Source of the DNA: an uncultured Burkholderiales bacterium
GTDB lineage: Bacteria; Pseudomonadota; Gammaproteobacteria; Burkholderiales; Burkholderiaceae_D
Assembly: GCA_937872165.1 (NCBI GenBank)
Contig: CALMOR010000215.1
Location: forward strand, 31,703 to 61,580
Reading direction: 5' to 3'
Length of the DNA: 29,878 bases
The position numbers and the translations under genes are program-made. The notes beneath the pieces were generated by a model, which searched no databases, was not told where the DNA came from, and saw only the letters and a list, made by a program, of their open reading frames with translations. How positions within the stretch are numbered: the stretch's first letter is position 1; every line of letters begins with the position of its first letter. This document shows, piece after piece, positions 16,665 to 24,962 of the stretch.

Positions 16665-17726
16665 ATGACGAAACGAATCGCGATCCTCGGCGTGCAAGTT
16701 CCCTTCGTGCGGGGCGGAGCCGAGATGCTCAACGACGAGCTGGTGCGCCAGATCAACCTGCGGTCCGATCGCTTCGATGCGGTGGCCGACCTGATACAGC
16801 TGCCGTACAAGTGGTACCCCGACACACAGGTGCTGAACCACATGCTCGCGTGGAAGATGCTCGACATCACCGAGGCCGACGGGCATCCGATCGATCTCGC
16901 GATCGCGACCAAGTTTCCGAGCTACGCCGCCGACCACTCGAACAAGGTGCTGTGGCTCGTCCATCAACACCGCATGTTCTACGACCTGGAAGGCACGCGC
17001 TTCGACGTGCTGTCGACCAACGAAGACGATCGCGCGGCGCGCTTCTGCGCGCGACGCGCCGACACGCTGGCCGCACGCAGCTGCAAGGCGCACTTCGCGA
17101 TCGCCGAGACCGTGGCGGCGCGGCTGCAGCGTTACAACGACATCGAGGCGCAGGTGTTGCATCCACCGCCCCGTCTGCGCGATCGCATCGAGCCGGGCGA
17201 ATTCGGCGACTACATCCTGTACGTCGGGAGGCTCGAGTCGATCAAGCGCATCGAGTTCCTGATCGATGCTCTGGCGATCGACACGACCTCGAAGGCCATC
17301 GTCCTCGGCGCCGGCAAGTATCGCGACGTGCTGGTCAAGCGCGCAGAGAAGCTGGAACTCGGCGGGCGCTGCGTGTTCCCGGGTTTCGTCTCGGACGAGG
17401 AATATCTCCGCTATCTGGCGAATTGCCGAGCGGTGTACTACGCACCGGTCGACGAGGACTACGGCTTCGCGACCGTCGAGGCGTTCCTCGCGGAGAAGCC
17501 GGTACTGACGTTCAGGGACAGCGGCGAGCCGCAGGCGATGGTGGGCAAGACCGGCGCCGGCTGGATCGCGCAAGAGTCCACGGCCGAGGCGCTCGCGGCG
17601 CTCACGGCGAGGGTCAGCGCCGCATCCGCTGCGATGCTGCATGACACCGGGTACCTCGCGCGCCCGTTCGCGCGCGGCATCCATTGGGACGCGGTACTGC
17701 ACCAGCTCGTCGAAGCGCATCTGTGA
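16665..17726 (+). CDS. GT4-family glycosyltransferase
   Basis: 353 residues, a typical length for GT4. The N-terminal Rossmann half begins with RIAILGVQVPFVRGGAEML, the glycine-rich loop and GGAE motif common to GT4 enzymes. The C-terminal half starts at DYILYVGRLESIKRIEFLI and carries the donor site with an intact E-x7-E in DEDYGFATVEAF (about residues 265-276). No membrane segment is visible. The gene begins 27 bp after the DUF4214 gene, and its TGA shares one base with the ATG of the next gene (TGATG at 17724-17728), which indicates translational coupling. Donor and acceptor are unknown. Family assignment is firm. Confidence 0.93.
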   Translation: MTKRIAILGVQVPFVRGGAEMLNDELVRQINLRSDRFDAVADLIQLPYKWYPDTQVLNHMLAWKMLDITEADGHPIDLAIATKFPSYAADHSNKVLWLVHQHRMFYDLEGTRFDVLSTNEDDRAARFCARRADTLAARSCKAHFAIAETVAARLQRYNDIEAQVLHPPPRLRDRIEPGEFGDYILYVGRLESIKRIEFLIDALAIDTTSKAIVLGAGKYRDVLVKRAEKLELGGRCVFPGFVSDEEYLRYLANCRAVYYAPVDEDYGFATVEAFLAEKPVLTFRDSGEPQAMVGKTGAGWIAQESTAEALAALTARVSAASAAMLHDTGYLARPFARGIHWDAVLHQLVEAHL

Positions 17727-19027
17727 TGTCGAATCCCGTCCGTCCGATCCCGTCGAGCCCGATCCGCATCGCCCTAGTCACGCCCTGGCCACCGGACGCA
17801 TCCGGCATCGCCGACTTCGCGCGTGACCTTGCACTCGGTCTCGTCGATGCCGGCCACGAGGTCGACATCTACACGCGTAACACCGAAGCGGTGACGATCG
17901 ATGGCGCCAGCCTGATCCACGTTCCGCAGGACTGGGACGGCGCGGAACTCGACGCGCACGCTTTCCGTCTCTATCAGCTCGGCAACCACGCCGACTATCA
18001 CGCGTGGATGATGACCGCGCTGCTCGAGAAGCCGGGGGTCGTGCAGGTTCACGACTTCGTGCTGCATCACCTGTTGATCGGCCTGACCCAGGACGTCGAC
18101 GACTGGCCGAGCTATGTTCGGGCCGTTCGCGAGTGGTACGGCGACGATGTCGCGGAGCGCGCCGAGATGGCGCTCTTCGGCAAGACCACCCCGCTGTGGG
18201 AAAGCGCATCGGTGATCGATTATCCGTTCTTCGAGTTCTTCGTCTCGCACGCCGAGGGCGCGCTCGTGCATTCGCGCTTCGCCGCCTCGCGCATCGTCAA
18301 GCGCCTGCCGCGCATCCCGATGCGACAGGTCGATCAGACCTATCGCCATCAGTCGTCGCGCGTGCGCACGTCGCTCGTTCGCGTCGGCATCTTCGGGGGC
18401 GTGCAGGAGAACAAGAAGATCGACTGGATCATCGAAGCCTTCCGACAGCTCGACAAGGTGCTCGCGCCGGTCGAGGTGACTGTGGTGGGGACCGTCTCGG
18501 GCCAGAGCGAGCTGCTCGTTGCCCGAGCGAAGGAGCTGCCGTACCTGTCGATCAGGTTCATCGGCCGCGTCGACGAGGCCCGGTTCATCGAGGAGCTCGA
18601 ACGGACGGACCTCTGCATCTCGTTGCGGCATCCGACGATGGGCGAGACGTCGGCCATCGTGATGCGCGCGCTCCAGCACGGCGTGCCCACCATCGTCAGC
18701 GACACCGGCTGGTACGCCGAGCTGCCCGCCGAAGTGAAGAAGATCCCCCTCGACAACGCGCCGTACGTGCTGTCGTCGGTCATCGCACGACTGCTGACGG
18801 AGCCGGGCCTCTACGCGGAGTGGGCGGCGGCGTGCGCCGAACTGCCGACGACGCTCGACCTGTCGCACAGCAGGATGATCGACGAGATCGTCGACTTCCT
18901 GCAGTCGTACCGCGCCGAGCGTCTCGTCGCCGATCGGGTGACGAACCACCTCGCCGATCTCGGCTTCCTCGGCGACGCCGCGGAGCGTCACATCTTCGAG
19001 AAGATCGCCCGGCGTTCCGTGCTCTAG
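17726..19027 (+). CDS. GT4-family glycosyltransferase
   Basis: 433 residues from ATG 17726. The frame stays open to an ATG at 17684, but that start overlaps the previous gene by 43 bp, while 17726 gives the common TGATG coupling. The N-terminal loop ALVTPWPPDASGIADFAR is typical of a GT4 subgroup found in O-antigen clusters. The C-terminal half has VGIFGGVQENKKIDWI and the donor-site segment SLRHPTMGETSAIVMRAL followed by GVPTIVSDTGWYAELP, again subgroup-typical. The protein is probably a cytoplasmic transferase acting on the same chain as the enzyme encoded just upstream. The gene ends 7 bp before the convergent membrane-protein gene, with no visible terminator hairpin between them. Specificity is unknown. 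Confidence 0.93.
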   Translation: MSNPVRPIPSSPIRIALVTPWPPDASGIADFARDLALGLVDAGHEVDIYTRNTEAVTIDGASLIHVPQDWDGAELDAHAFRLYQLGNHADYHAWMMTALLEKPGVVQVHDFVLHHLLIGLTQDVDDWPSYVRAVREWYGDDVAERAEMALFGKTTPLWESASVIDYPFFEFFVSHAEGALVHSRFAASRIVKRLPRIPMRQVDQTYRHQSSRVRTSLVRVGIFGGVQENKKIDWIIEAFRQLDKVLAPVEVTVVGTVSGQSELLVARAKELPYLSIRFIGRVDEARFIEELERTDLCISLRHPTMGETSAIVMRALQHGVPTIVSDTGWYAELPAEVKKIPLDNAPYVLSSVIARLLTEPGLYAEWAAACAELPTTLDLSHSRMIDEIVDFLQSYRAERLVADRVTNHLADLGFLGDAAERHIFEKIARRSVL

Positions 19028-19034
19028 CCACGCG

Positions 19035-21032
19035 TCAGCGCGGCTTGACCTCGAGGCCGAACAGCGAGATGCCGAGGATGCGAGGGTCGTCGCCCACGTG
19101 CATGAGGCGCGGCGACGTCGGGTTGTCGACGACGATCTTGACGTCGACGAAGCCGTCGCCCGCCTGGATCGGAAGGCTCAGCGTCTGGCGCGGCCGATCC
19201 GAGGTGAACGCGAAGGAGCCGGTGGGCAAGTCGTTGACGTAAGACTTGCCGGTGACCTTCGTGTGGCCCGGTACCAGGAAGGCGCCGCAATCGAGCGTCA
19301 CGGTGCCCGAGAAACCGGGCCTCACGCGAAACGCCAGGTGCGACTCGCTGTCGCCGGACCACACGTGCTCGCCTTCGGGCGGCGACCATCCGGATGCGAG
19401 GAAGTAATCGTTGAAAGCGGTCGCGCTCGCGAGAACGGTCAGATTGCCGGCATCCGTGATGTCGGGCAATCGGTAAGGCGAGAAGACGATGTCGAGCGCC
19501 TCGAAGGCGACCGGCTGGTTGCGCGATCCGCGTTCGACCCGCACCGTGAAGCGCGGATTCGCGCGCACTTCGTCGGGATTGCAGCGCGCCGTCTCCGTGA
19601 AGAGGATGTGCCAGTTCTTGTTCAGGCAGAACAGGTTCTCGTGGCGCCGCTTCGCGATGGCCTCCGCCCCGACGAGGTTGGTCCACAGCCAGCCCCAGTC
19701 CTGTCGGTTGTCGAGGTCGAGGACGATGCGTCCGCCGGCCGCCGCGTCCTTGATGCCGTCGTAGAGCTTGACGACGCCCGGCTGGTTGTATTGATCGAGA
19801 TCGCGCACGGGTCGATGGATCTTCCAGTACGTCAGGCCCACGCAGACCACGGTAAGGACGACGGCGCCGAGCCGCACGCGTCGCGAGGTACGGCCGATGC
19901 GCAGCGCCAGGTACGCCACGATCGCGAAGAGGATCGCCGGAGTCGTGTAGTAGTAATAGCCGAGGTAGGTCAAAACGAGATAGTCGATCCCGTAACGCGC
20001 GTAGACGAAGAGGGCGACCGTCGATGCGGCGAGGATGACGATCAGCGCCGCGACGTACCCGCGCAGCGGTGGGACGTCGCGCGAGGCCGAGACCGCGAGC
20101 GAAGCGGCGGCCAGTGCGCCGACCATCGGTGCGAGTCCGCCCCAGAAATCCGCGAGGAACAGCAGGCTCTCCCGCATCGGATGGACGACGCGATCGTTGC
20201 TGAAGTGCAGATACCCGGACACCGGTCCCGGAAAGTGGATCAGCGTCTCGATCACGAGCGGCACGAAGAAGAGCGCCAGTATCCCCAGCGCGACGCCGAT
20301 CGCCTTGCCGTGCAGGCGGAAGAACGCTGCGCCCACGACGCGACGCTCGGGCACGCGCCGGTACCAGACCAGGTTCCCGATGACAGCGAAGACGAAGACG
20401 AGACCGATCGTGGACACGAACGAGACGTGTCCGTTGACGAGGAAGCCGGTGGCGATCGCGAGCGTGACGAGCGAATCGGCGCGTCCGGTCGCTAGCCTCG
20501 CCATCGACAACGTCATCGCCGCGAACGGGAACACGTACAGGTTCGGGAACCAGACGTCGGCGAAGAAGTTGTAGTTGAAGAACGCGATGACGACGGCGAA
20601 GACCGACGTCAGGCAGACCCCGTCCAGCCAAGCCCCCGAAATCTTCCGGAACTCTCGCGAGACGGCGACGATCCAGGCCGCGGTGTAGAAACAGGCGACC
20701 AAGAGTTGCCCGGAAAACGCGGACCTGGTCAGGTGCAGGACGTCGTTGAACAACCACTCGCCGAAAGCAAGGACGTAGAGGATCGCAGGCCCGGGATGAT
20801 GGACGCCGATCCGCGAGTAGTTGCCCTTCAGAAGCGCGAAGTGCTTGGCGTCCTGGATCAGCAGGCTGTTGGCCGCGAAGTCGCCGATCTCGAAGTTCTG
20901 CACGTCGATCCCGGACCACGCGGCGGTGAGGATCGCGAGGCCCACGGCGAGAAACATCGCCAGGTCGATCGAGCGGCTCGGACGCGGAGTCGTCGCGGCA
21001 TCGGCCGCGGGAGGATGGGTATAGGTGGTCAT
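19035..21032 (-). CDS. Polytopic membrane protein, GT-C-like, with C-terminal beta-rich domain
   Basis: 665 residues from the ATG at 21032. A TTG at 21098 is in frame, but it would add a charged N-terminus and is less likely. About ten to eleven membrane spans occupy residues 22-440. The first periplasmic loop holds EIGDFAANSLLIQDAKHF (Asp51) and then HHPGP (78-82), a layout seen in GT-C transferases that use polyprenyl-phosphate sugars. The tail (about 540-665) contains SGWSPPEGEHVWS and ends with GDDPRILGISLFGLEV, a beta-sandwich-like module found on several surface-glycan proteins. The gene is divergent from the polyprenyl-phosphate-arabinose-like operon, so it is a natural candidate for a transferase using that donor. 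That link is inference; no exact family is recognised. Confidence 0.85.
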   Translation of the reverse strand: MTTYTHPPAADAATTPRPSRSIDLAMFLAVGLAILTAAWSGIDVQNFEIGDFAANSLLIQDAKHFALLKGNYSRIGVHHPGPAILYVLAFGEWLFNDVLHLTRSAFSGQLLVACFYTAAWIVAVSREFRKISGAWLDGVCLTSVFAVVIAFFNYNFFADVWFPNLYVFPFAAMTLSMARLATGRADSLVTLAIATGFLVNGHVSFVSTIGLVFVFAVIGNLVWYRRVPERRVVGAAFFRLHGKAIGVALGILALFFVPLVIETLIHFPGPVSGYLHFSNDRVVHPMRESLLFLADFWGGLAPMVGALAAASLAVSASRDVPPLRGYVAALIVILAASTVALFVYARYGIDYLVLTYLGYYYYTTPAILFAIVAYLALRIGRTSRRVRLGAVVLTVVCVGLTYWKIHRPVRDLDQYNQPGVVKLYDGIKDAAAGGRIVLDLDNRQDWGWLWTNLVGAEAIAKRRHENLFCLNKNWHILFTETARCNPDEVRANPRFTVRVERGSRNQPVAFEALDIVFSPYRLPDITDAGNLTVLASATAFNDYFLASGWSPPEGEHVWSGDSESHLAFRVRPGFSGTVTLDCGAFLVPGHTKVTGKSYVNDLPTGSFAFTSDRPRQTLSLPIQAGDGFVDVKIVVDNPTSPRLMHVGDDPRILGISLFGLEVKPR

Positions 21033-21154
21033 GGGAAGGGGAGAAAGCTGGTCGTTCGCGACGGCGAGCGCGACGACGATCCGCGGGTCTCTACGCAACG
21101 ATCCGCGAAGCCGCTCCGCGCAGGATCGCAGGGGGCAGGAGCGGAAGGGGCCGC

Positions 21155-21160
21155 ATTCTA
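21155..21160 (-). promoter_or_regulatory. Candidate -10 box (TAGAAT) for the minus-strand membrane protein gene
   Basis: The minus strand reads GGTTAGAATGC; TAGAAT matches 5 of 6 of the -10 consensus. The start would be near 21148, giving a leader of about 115 nt to the ATG at 21032. No clear -35 is visible. Confidence 0.3.
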
Positions 21161-21260
21161 ACCCGCCCGATCGAGGGTCCGGCCGTCATTGGTCCTCCGC
21201 TTCGCGTCCCCGCCCCGAGTCCACCGACCGGCCCAGCACGCGGGTGCAGCGAGAGGTCTT

Positions 21261-21269
21261 TGCTACACT
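21261..21269 (+). promoter_or_regulatory. Candidate extended -10 element for the HAD-UbiA/dprE-like operon
   Basis: TGCTACACT fits an extended -10 and is the best promoter-like site upstream of ATG 21454. Predicted transcription from about 21276 leaves a leader of about 178 nt. The -35 region is not recognisable. The first two motif bases and spacing match the candidate at 12614-12622. Confidence 0.35.
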
Positions 21270-21453
21270 GCAACGATTCCTCCGAGCCGTCCCCACGCCA
21301 GCGCCGATCGTCTTCGTGCTCCCGCGGTCTCCCGACGGCCTCTCCCGGTGCGTCGGCGTCACCTCCCTCGCCCGTCGCTCCAATGAACGCTGCCTCCGTC
21401 ACCTGCGCCTCGCGGTCCCCGCGCCGACTAAACGCGGCCACGCACGGTTCGCG

Positions 21454-22905
21454 ATGAGAGGCGACGTCGATACGATCCCCCTTGTCGTCGATCTCGACGG
21501 CACGCTGGTCCACACGGACATGCTGCACGAAACGACGTTGCGGCTCGTCAAGGACGCGCCGATGCAGGTCCTCGTCGTGCCTTCGTGGCTGTCGAAGGGC
21601 AAGGCCGTGCTCAAACGGCGCATCGCGGAGCGCGTCCGCTTTGACGCCGCGTCTCTGCCCTACAACCTCGAGCTGCTCGAGTGGCTTCGCGCCGAACGGG
21701 CGGCGGGACGCAAGCTCGTGCTGTGCACGGCGTCCGATGCCTCGATCGGCGAAGCGATCGCCGGGCACCTCGATCTCTTCGACACCGTCATCGCCAGCGA
21801 TGGAGTCGTCAACCTGTCCGGCAGCCGTAAAGCCGCGGCGCTCGATGCCGCATTCGGACGAGGCGGTTACGACTATGCCGGCAACTCGGCGAAGGACCTG
21901 CCGGTCTGGGCGCACGCGCGTCGTGCGATCGTCGTCAACGCGTCTCAGGCGGTGCTCGGCCGCGCCAGGCAGGAGAGCGGGGTCGAACGCGTCTTCCCGG
22001 CGCGGCCGGCCGGACTGCATGTATGGCGCCGCGTGCTGCGCGTCCACCAGTGGCTCAAGAACGCGTTGCTGTTCGTCCCGCTGCTCGCGGCTCACGAGGT
22101 CGGCAACCCGAACGCATGGACCTCCGTCCTGATCGCGTTCATCTCGTTCAGCGTGTGCGCGTCCTCCGTCTACATCGCGAACGACCTGCTCGACCTCGAG
22201 AGCGATCGACAGCATCCGCGCAAGCGGCTGCGCCCCTTCGCGTCGGGAAGCGTGGCTCCGTGGGTGGGCGTCGTCATCGCACCCGGGCTTTTCGCGCTCA
22301 GCATCGGCCTCTCGACGTTCGTCGGCCGCGGTTTCATGGGATGGCTGGCCTGCTACTTCGTCGTGACTTGCGCGTACTCGTGGGCGCTCAAGCGCTACAT
22401 GATCGTCGACTGCCTCACGCTCGCGATGCTGTACACGTTGCGGATCGTCGCGGGCGCGGCGGCCGCCTCGATGCCGTTGTCGTTCTGGCTCCTCGCGTTC
22501 TCCGTGTTCCTCTTTCTTTCGTTGTCGTTCGTCAAGCGTTATGCCGAACTCGAGTTGCAGGCGGAAAACGGGCGACAGAAGGTGCACGGGCGCGGCTACT
22601 ACACGAGCGATGCGTCGCTGATCCAGAGCCTCGGCGTCACGTCGGGCTATGCATCGGTGCTGGTGCTCGCGCTCTATCTGAACAGCGACGCGGTGCTGAA
22701 GCTCTATCGCACGCCCGAAGTGATGTGGGGCACGGTGCCGGTCATGCTGTTCTGGGTGAGTTGGATGTGGATGCGCGCGCATCGCGGACAGATGCACGAC
22801 GACCCCCTGGTGTTCGCCGTCAAGGATCGTGCGAGTCTCGCTGCCGGCGTCCTCTTCGCCGCGGTCCTGATCGTCGGATCGATCGGGTTGCCATGGTCGC
22901 CGTGA
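21454..22905 (+). CDS. HAD phosphatase-UbiA prenyltransferase fusion, DPPR synthase-like
   Basis: 483 residues from ATG 21454, the Met just before the HAD domain. The HAD domain (about 8-165) has motif I VVDLDGTL (Asp13, Asp15), motif II LCTASD near 90-95, a motif III Lys in GSRK (Lys126) and motif IV as GNSAKD (143-148). From about 190 a UbiA-type membrane domain with roughly eight to nine spans carries the polyprenyl-diphosphate/Mg2+ motif NDLLDLESD (243-251). The second conserved region, RYAELELQAENGRQKVHGRGYY, resembles that of decaprenylphosphoryl-phosphoribose synthases (Rv3806c group). Expected role: transfer of 5-phosphoribose from PRPP to polyprenyl phosphate, with the HAD domain removing the phosphate. 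In mycobacteria these are separate proteins. The next gene overlaps its end. Family firm; substrate inferred. Confidence 0.9.
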   Translation: MRGDVDTIPLVVDLDGTLVHTDMLHETTLRLVKDAPMQVLVVPSWLSKGKAVLKRRIAERVRFDAASLPYNLELLEWLRAERAAGRKLVLCTASDASIGEAIAGHLDLFDTVIASDGVVNLSGSRKAAALDAAFGRGGYDYAGNSAKDLPVWAHARRAIVVNASQAVLGRARQESGVERVFPARPAGLHVWRRVLRVHQWLKNALLFVPLLAAHEVGNPNAWTSVLIAFISFSVCASSVYIANDLLDLESDRQHPRKRLRPFASGSVAPWVGVVIAPGLFALSIGLSTFVGRGFMGWLACYFVVTCAYSWALKRYMIVDCLTLAMLYTLRIVAGAAAASMPLSFWLLAFSVFLFLSLSFVKRYAELELQAENGRQKVHGRGYYTSDASLIQSLGVTSGYASVLVLALYLNSDAVLKLYRTPEVMWGTVPVMLFWVSWMWMRAHRGQMHDDPLVFAVKDRASLAAGVLFAAVLIVGSIGLPWSP

Positions 22906-24188
22906 GTTCCTGGGGTCGTCTCTCGGCGGCCGACCACGCCGTCCGATATCTGACCGACCCGTGCAACTGCCGGGACCCGGAACACGAGTCCCGTCGTTCG
23001 CTGGCCTATGGCAACGGTCGCAGCTACGGGGACGTCTGCCTCAACCCCGGCGGCCTGCTGTGGATCACGACGAAGCTCGACCGCTTCGTCGCGTTCGACG
23101 AGGTCGAGGGCCGACTCGTGTGCGAAGCCGGCGTCCTGCTGCGGGACATCCAGCGCGCGATCGTGCCGCGTGGCTGGATCCTTCCCGTCACGCCGGGGAC
23201 GCAGCTCGTCACGGTGGGCGGGGCGATAGCCAACGACGTCCACGGAAAGAACCACCACGTGGTGGGCTCCTTCGGCGACCACGTCCTCGCGATGCGCCTG
23301 CTGCGCAGCGACGGCGAGACGATCGAATGCGGACCCGACCATCGTTCCGACTGGTTCGAAGCCACGGTCGGCGGCATGGGACTGACCGGCGTCGTCACCG
23401 AGGCCACGATCCGGCTGCGCCGCGTCGCAGGACCCTGGCTCGACGTCGAGACGATTCCTTTCGGGAACCTCGACGACTTCTTCGTGCTGGCAGACGACTC
23501 GGAAACCCGCTGGGAGCAGACGGTCGCATGGATCGACTGCTCGTCGACGGCCGGCCGCGGCATCTTCAAGCGGGGCAACTTCGTCGCCGCCGATCGTCCG
23601 GCCCACCAGTCCGGAACGCCGATGCGCATTCCCTTCACGCCGCCCTTCTCGATGGTCAACGCCGCGACCCTGCGACCGTTCAACACGGCCTACTTCCATC
23701 TCCAGCGCAAGACCGCGGGACGACGCCTCGTGCACTACGAGCCGTTCTCGTATCCGCTCGACGACGTGCTCGAATGGAATCGCCTCTACGGCTCGCATGG
23801 TTTCTACCAGTACCAGAGCGTCGTGCCGAGGCCGATCGCCAAGGAGGCCGTCACCGCCATGCTCGATGCCATCGCGCGCTCGGGGCAGGGTTCGTTCCTC
23901 GCCGTGCTGAAGACCTTCGGCGATCGCGCAGCGCGAGGCCTGATGAGTTTTCCGCGGGCCGGCGTCACGCTCGCGCTCGACTTCGCCAATCGCGGCGCGT
24001 CGACCGAGCGTCTGTTCGCGCGGCTGGACGACATCGTCCGGGAGGCCGGCGGTCGCATCTACCCGGCGAAGGACGCGCGCATGCCGCGCGACCTCTTCGA
24101 ATCCGGCTATCCGGGGTTCGCCCGCTTCGCGGCGTTCCGCGATCCCCGAATCAGTTCGGCGATGTCGCGTCGTCTCATGGGCAGTTGA
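22893..24188 (+). CDS. dprE1: DprE1-like FAD-binding decaprenylphosphoryl-ribose oxidase
   Basis: About 431 residues. It belongs to the VAO-type FAD oxidoreductases and closely follows mycobacterial DprE1: GNGRSYGD for FAD pyrophosphate binding, PVTPGTQLVTVGGAIANDVH followed by GKNHH, ATVGGMGLTG, and near the C-terminus GGRIYPAKDAR with the substrate-site Lys. DprE1 oxidises the 2'-OH of decaprenylphosphoryl-ribose, the first half of the epimerisation to arabinose. The position aligned, from memory, with the benzothiazinone-reactive Cys387 of M. tuberculosis is Ala361 here (GVTLALDF). Two starts are possible: ATG 22893 (13-bp overlap with the HAD-UbiA gene) or GTG 22902 (GTGA overlap with its stop). 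The stop couples to the next gene as TGATG. Confidence 0.9.
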   Translation: MVAVSSWGRLSAADHAVRYLTDPCNCRDPEHESRRSLAYGNGRSYGDVCLNPGGLLWITTKLDRFVAFDEVEGRLVCEAGVLLRDIQRAIVPRGWILPVTPGTQLVTVGGAIANDVHGKNHHVVGSFGDHVLAMRLLRSDGETIECGPDHRSDWFEATVGGMGLTGVVTEATIRLRRVAGPWLDVETIPFGNLDDFFVLADDSETRWEQTVAWIDCSSTAGRGIFKRGNFVAADRPAHQSGTPMRIPFTPPFSMVNAATLRPFNTAYFHLQRKTAGRRLVHYEPFSYPLDDVLEWNRLYGSHGFYQYQSVVPRPIAKEAVTAMLDAIARSGQGSFLAVLKTFGDRAARGLMSFPRAGVTLALDFANRGASTERLFARLDDIVREAGGRIYPAKDARMPRDLFESGYPGFARFAAFRDPRISSAMSRRLMGS

Positions 24189-24943
24189 TGAACCAGGATC
24201 CGAAGAAGATCGTCGTCGTCGGGGCCACGTCGGCCATCGCCGAGCACTGCGCTCGACTGTGGGTGGCCGGGGCCGCCGCTCAGCTCACGCTCGTGGCACG
24301 CGATGTCGCGAAGGCCGAGCGCATCGCGGCCGATCTGCGGGTCCGCAATCCGGCCGCGACGATCGACGTGACGACTACCTCGTTCGTCGACCCGGTCGCG
24401 ATCGCCGCCCTGGCGCAGTCGCTGTCCGCCTCGCGTCCTCCCGACATCGTGCTCGTCGCGCACGGCTCGTTGCCGGACCAGGCCCGCTGCGAAGCGGACA
24501 TCGCCGCGTGCGACGACGCGCTGATCGTCAACGGGGTCTCGCCGGTGCTCTTCGCCGAGGCTTTCGCCAACCGGATGGCACCGGCCGGTCGCGGAAGTCT
24601 CGTGCTGATCGGGTCTGTGGCGGGTGATCGCGGACGGAAATCCAACTATGTCTACGGGGCGGCCAAGGGAATGATGGAACGCTATGCCGAAGGTCTGCAG
24701 CACCGCTTCGCAGCGACCGGCCTGCGGATCACGCTGGTCAAGCCCGGACCGACCGACACGCCGATGACGGCCCATCTGAAGGCAGCCGGCACGAGCCTCG
24801 CCGATGTCGCGGACGTCGCGAAGCGAATCGTCGGGGCGGCGGACGCCGGACGCGCGGTGGTCTACGCGCCGGCCAAGTGGCGCGTGATCATGACCGTGAT
24901 CCGCCTGCTTCCGCGAGCCGTGTTCCATCGGATGAACATATGA
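24188..24943 (+). CDS. dprE2: Short-chain dehydrogenase, DprE2-like ketoreductase
   Basis: 251 residues, classical SDR. The N-terminal nucleotide loop is VVVGATSAIAEHCA (9-22). It lacks the last Gly of the usual G-x3-G-x-G, as DprE2-type enzymes often do. The active site has Ser143 (LIGSVAGDRG), Tyr156 and Lys160 (YGAAK), followed by VKPGPTDTPM. DprE2 reduces the 2'-keto intermediate made by DprE1, giving polyprenylphosphoryl-arabinose. The ATG shares a base with the stop of the DprE1-like gene (TGATG at 24186-24190), and this tight pairing is the main support for the specific call. The C-terminal region (VYAPAKWRVIMTVIRLLP) is hydrophobic and could attach to the membrane, as fits a lipid-linked substrate. 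Without the neighbour, only 'SDR family' would be safe. Confidence 0.85.
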   Translation: MNQDPKKIVVVGATSAIAEHCARLWVAGAAAQLTLVARDVAKAERIAADLRVRNPAATIDVTTTSFVDPVAIAALAQSLSASRPPDIVLVAHGSLPDQARCEADIAACDDALIVNGVSPVLFAEAFANRMAPAGRGSLVLIGSVAGDRGRKSNYVYGAAKGMMERYAEGLQHRFAATGLRITLVKPGPTDTPMTAHLKAAGTSLADVADVAKRIVGAADAGRAVVYAPAKWRVIMTVIRLLPRAVFHRMNI

Positions 24944-24962
24944 ACGTCGATCGCGAGGCGCC

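Larger units (their letters stand above)
21033..21453. other. 421-bp divergent intergenic region
   Basis: The gap lies between the minus-strand membrane protein and the plus-strand HAD-UbiA gene. It contains a candidate -10 for each direction (minus 21155-21160, plus 21261-21269). The plus-strand frame of the HAD-UbiA gene stays open across the whole gap, but the stretch is rich in Arg, Ser and Pro with no recognisable domain, so I read it as noncoding. No RNA gene or strong terminator is evident. Confidence 0.6.

Noticed and set aside
15390..17720. A minus-strand open frame of about 776 codons opposite the DUF4214 and GT4 genes
   Set aside because: Low-complexity, charged composition with no recognisable motif. 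The plus strand holds clear GT4 and DUF4214 proteins over the same bases.
21025..21453. An in-frame N-terminal extension of the HAD-UbiA gene of about 143 codons
   Set aside because: The frame is open, but the translation is Arg, Ser and Pro rich with no domain, and it contains the best promoter-like site. The HAD domain starts right after ATG 21454.
22023..22892. A long upstream extension of the DprE1-like gene
   Set aside because: It lies wholly inside the UbiA domain in another frame and reads as Arg/Ala-rich shadow. The FAD domain begins just after 22893.
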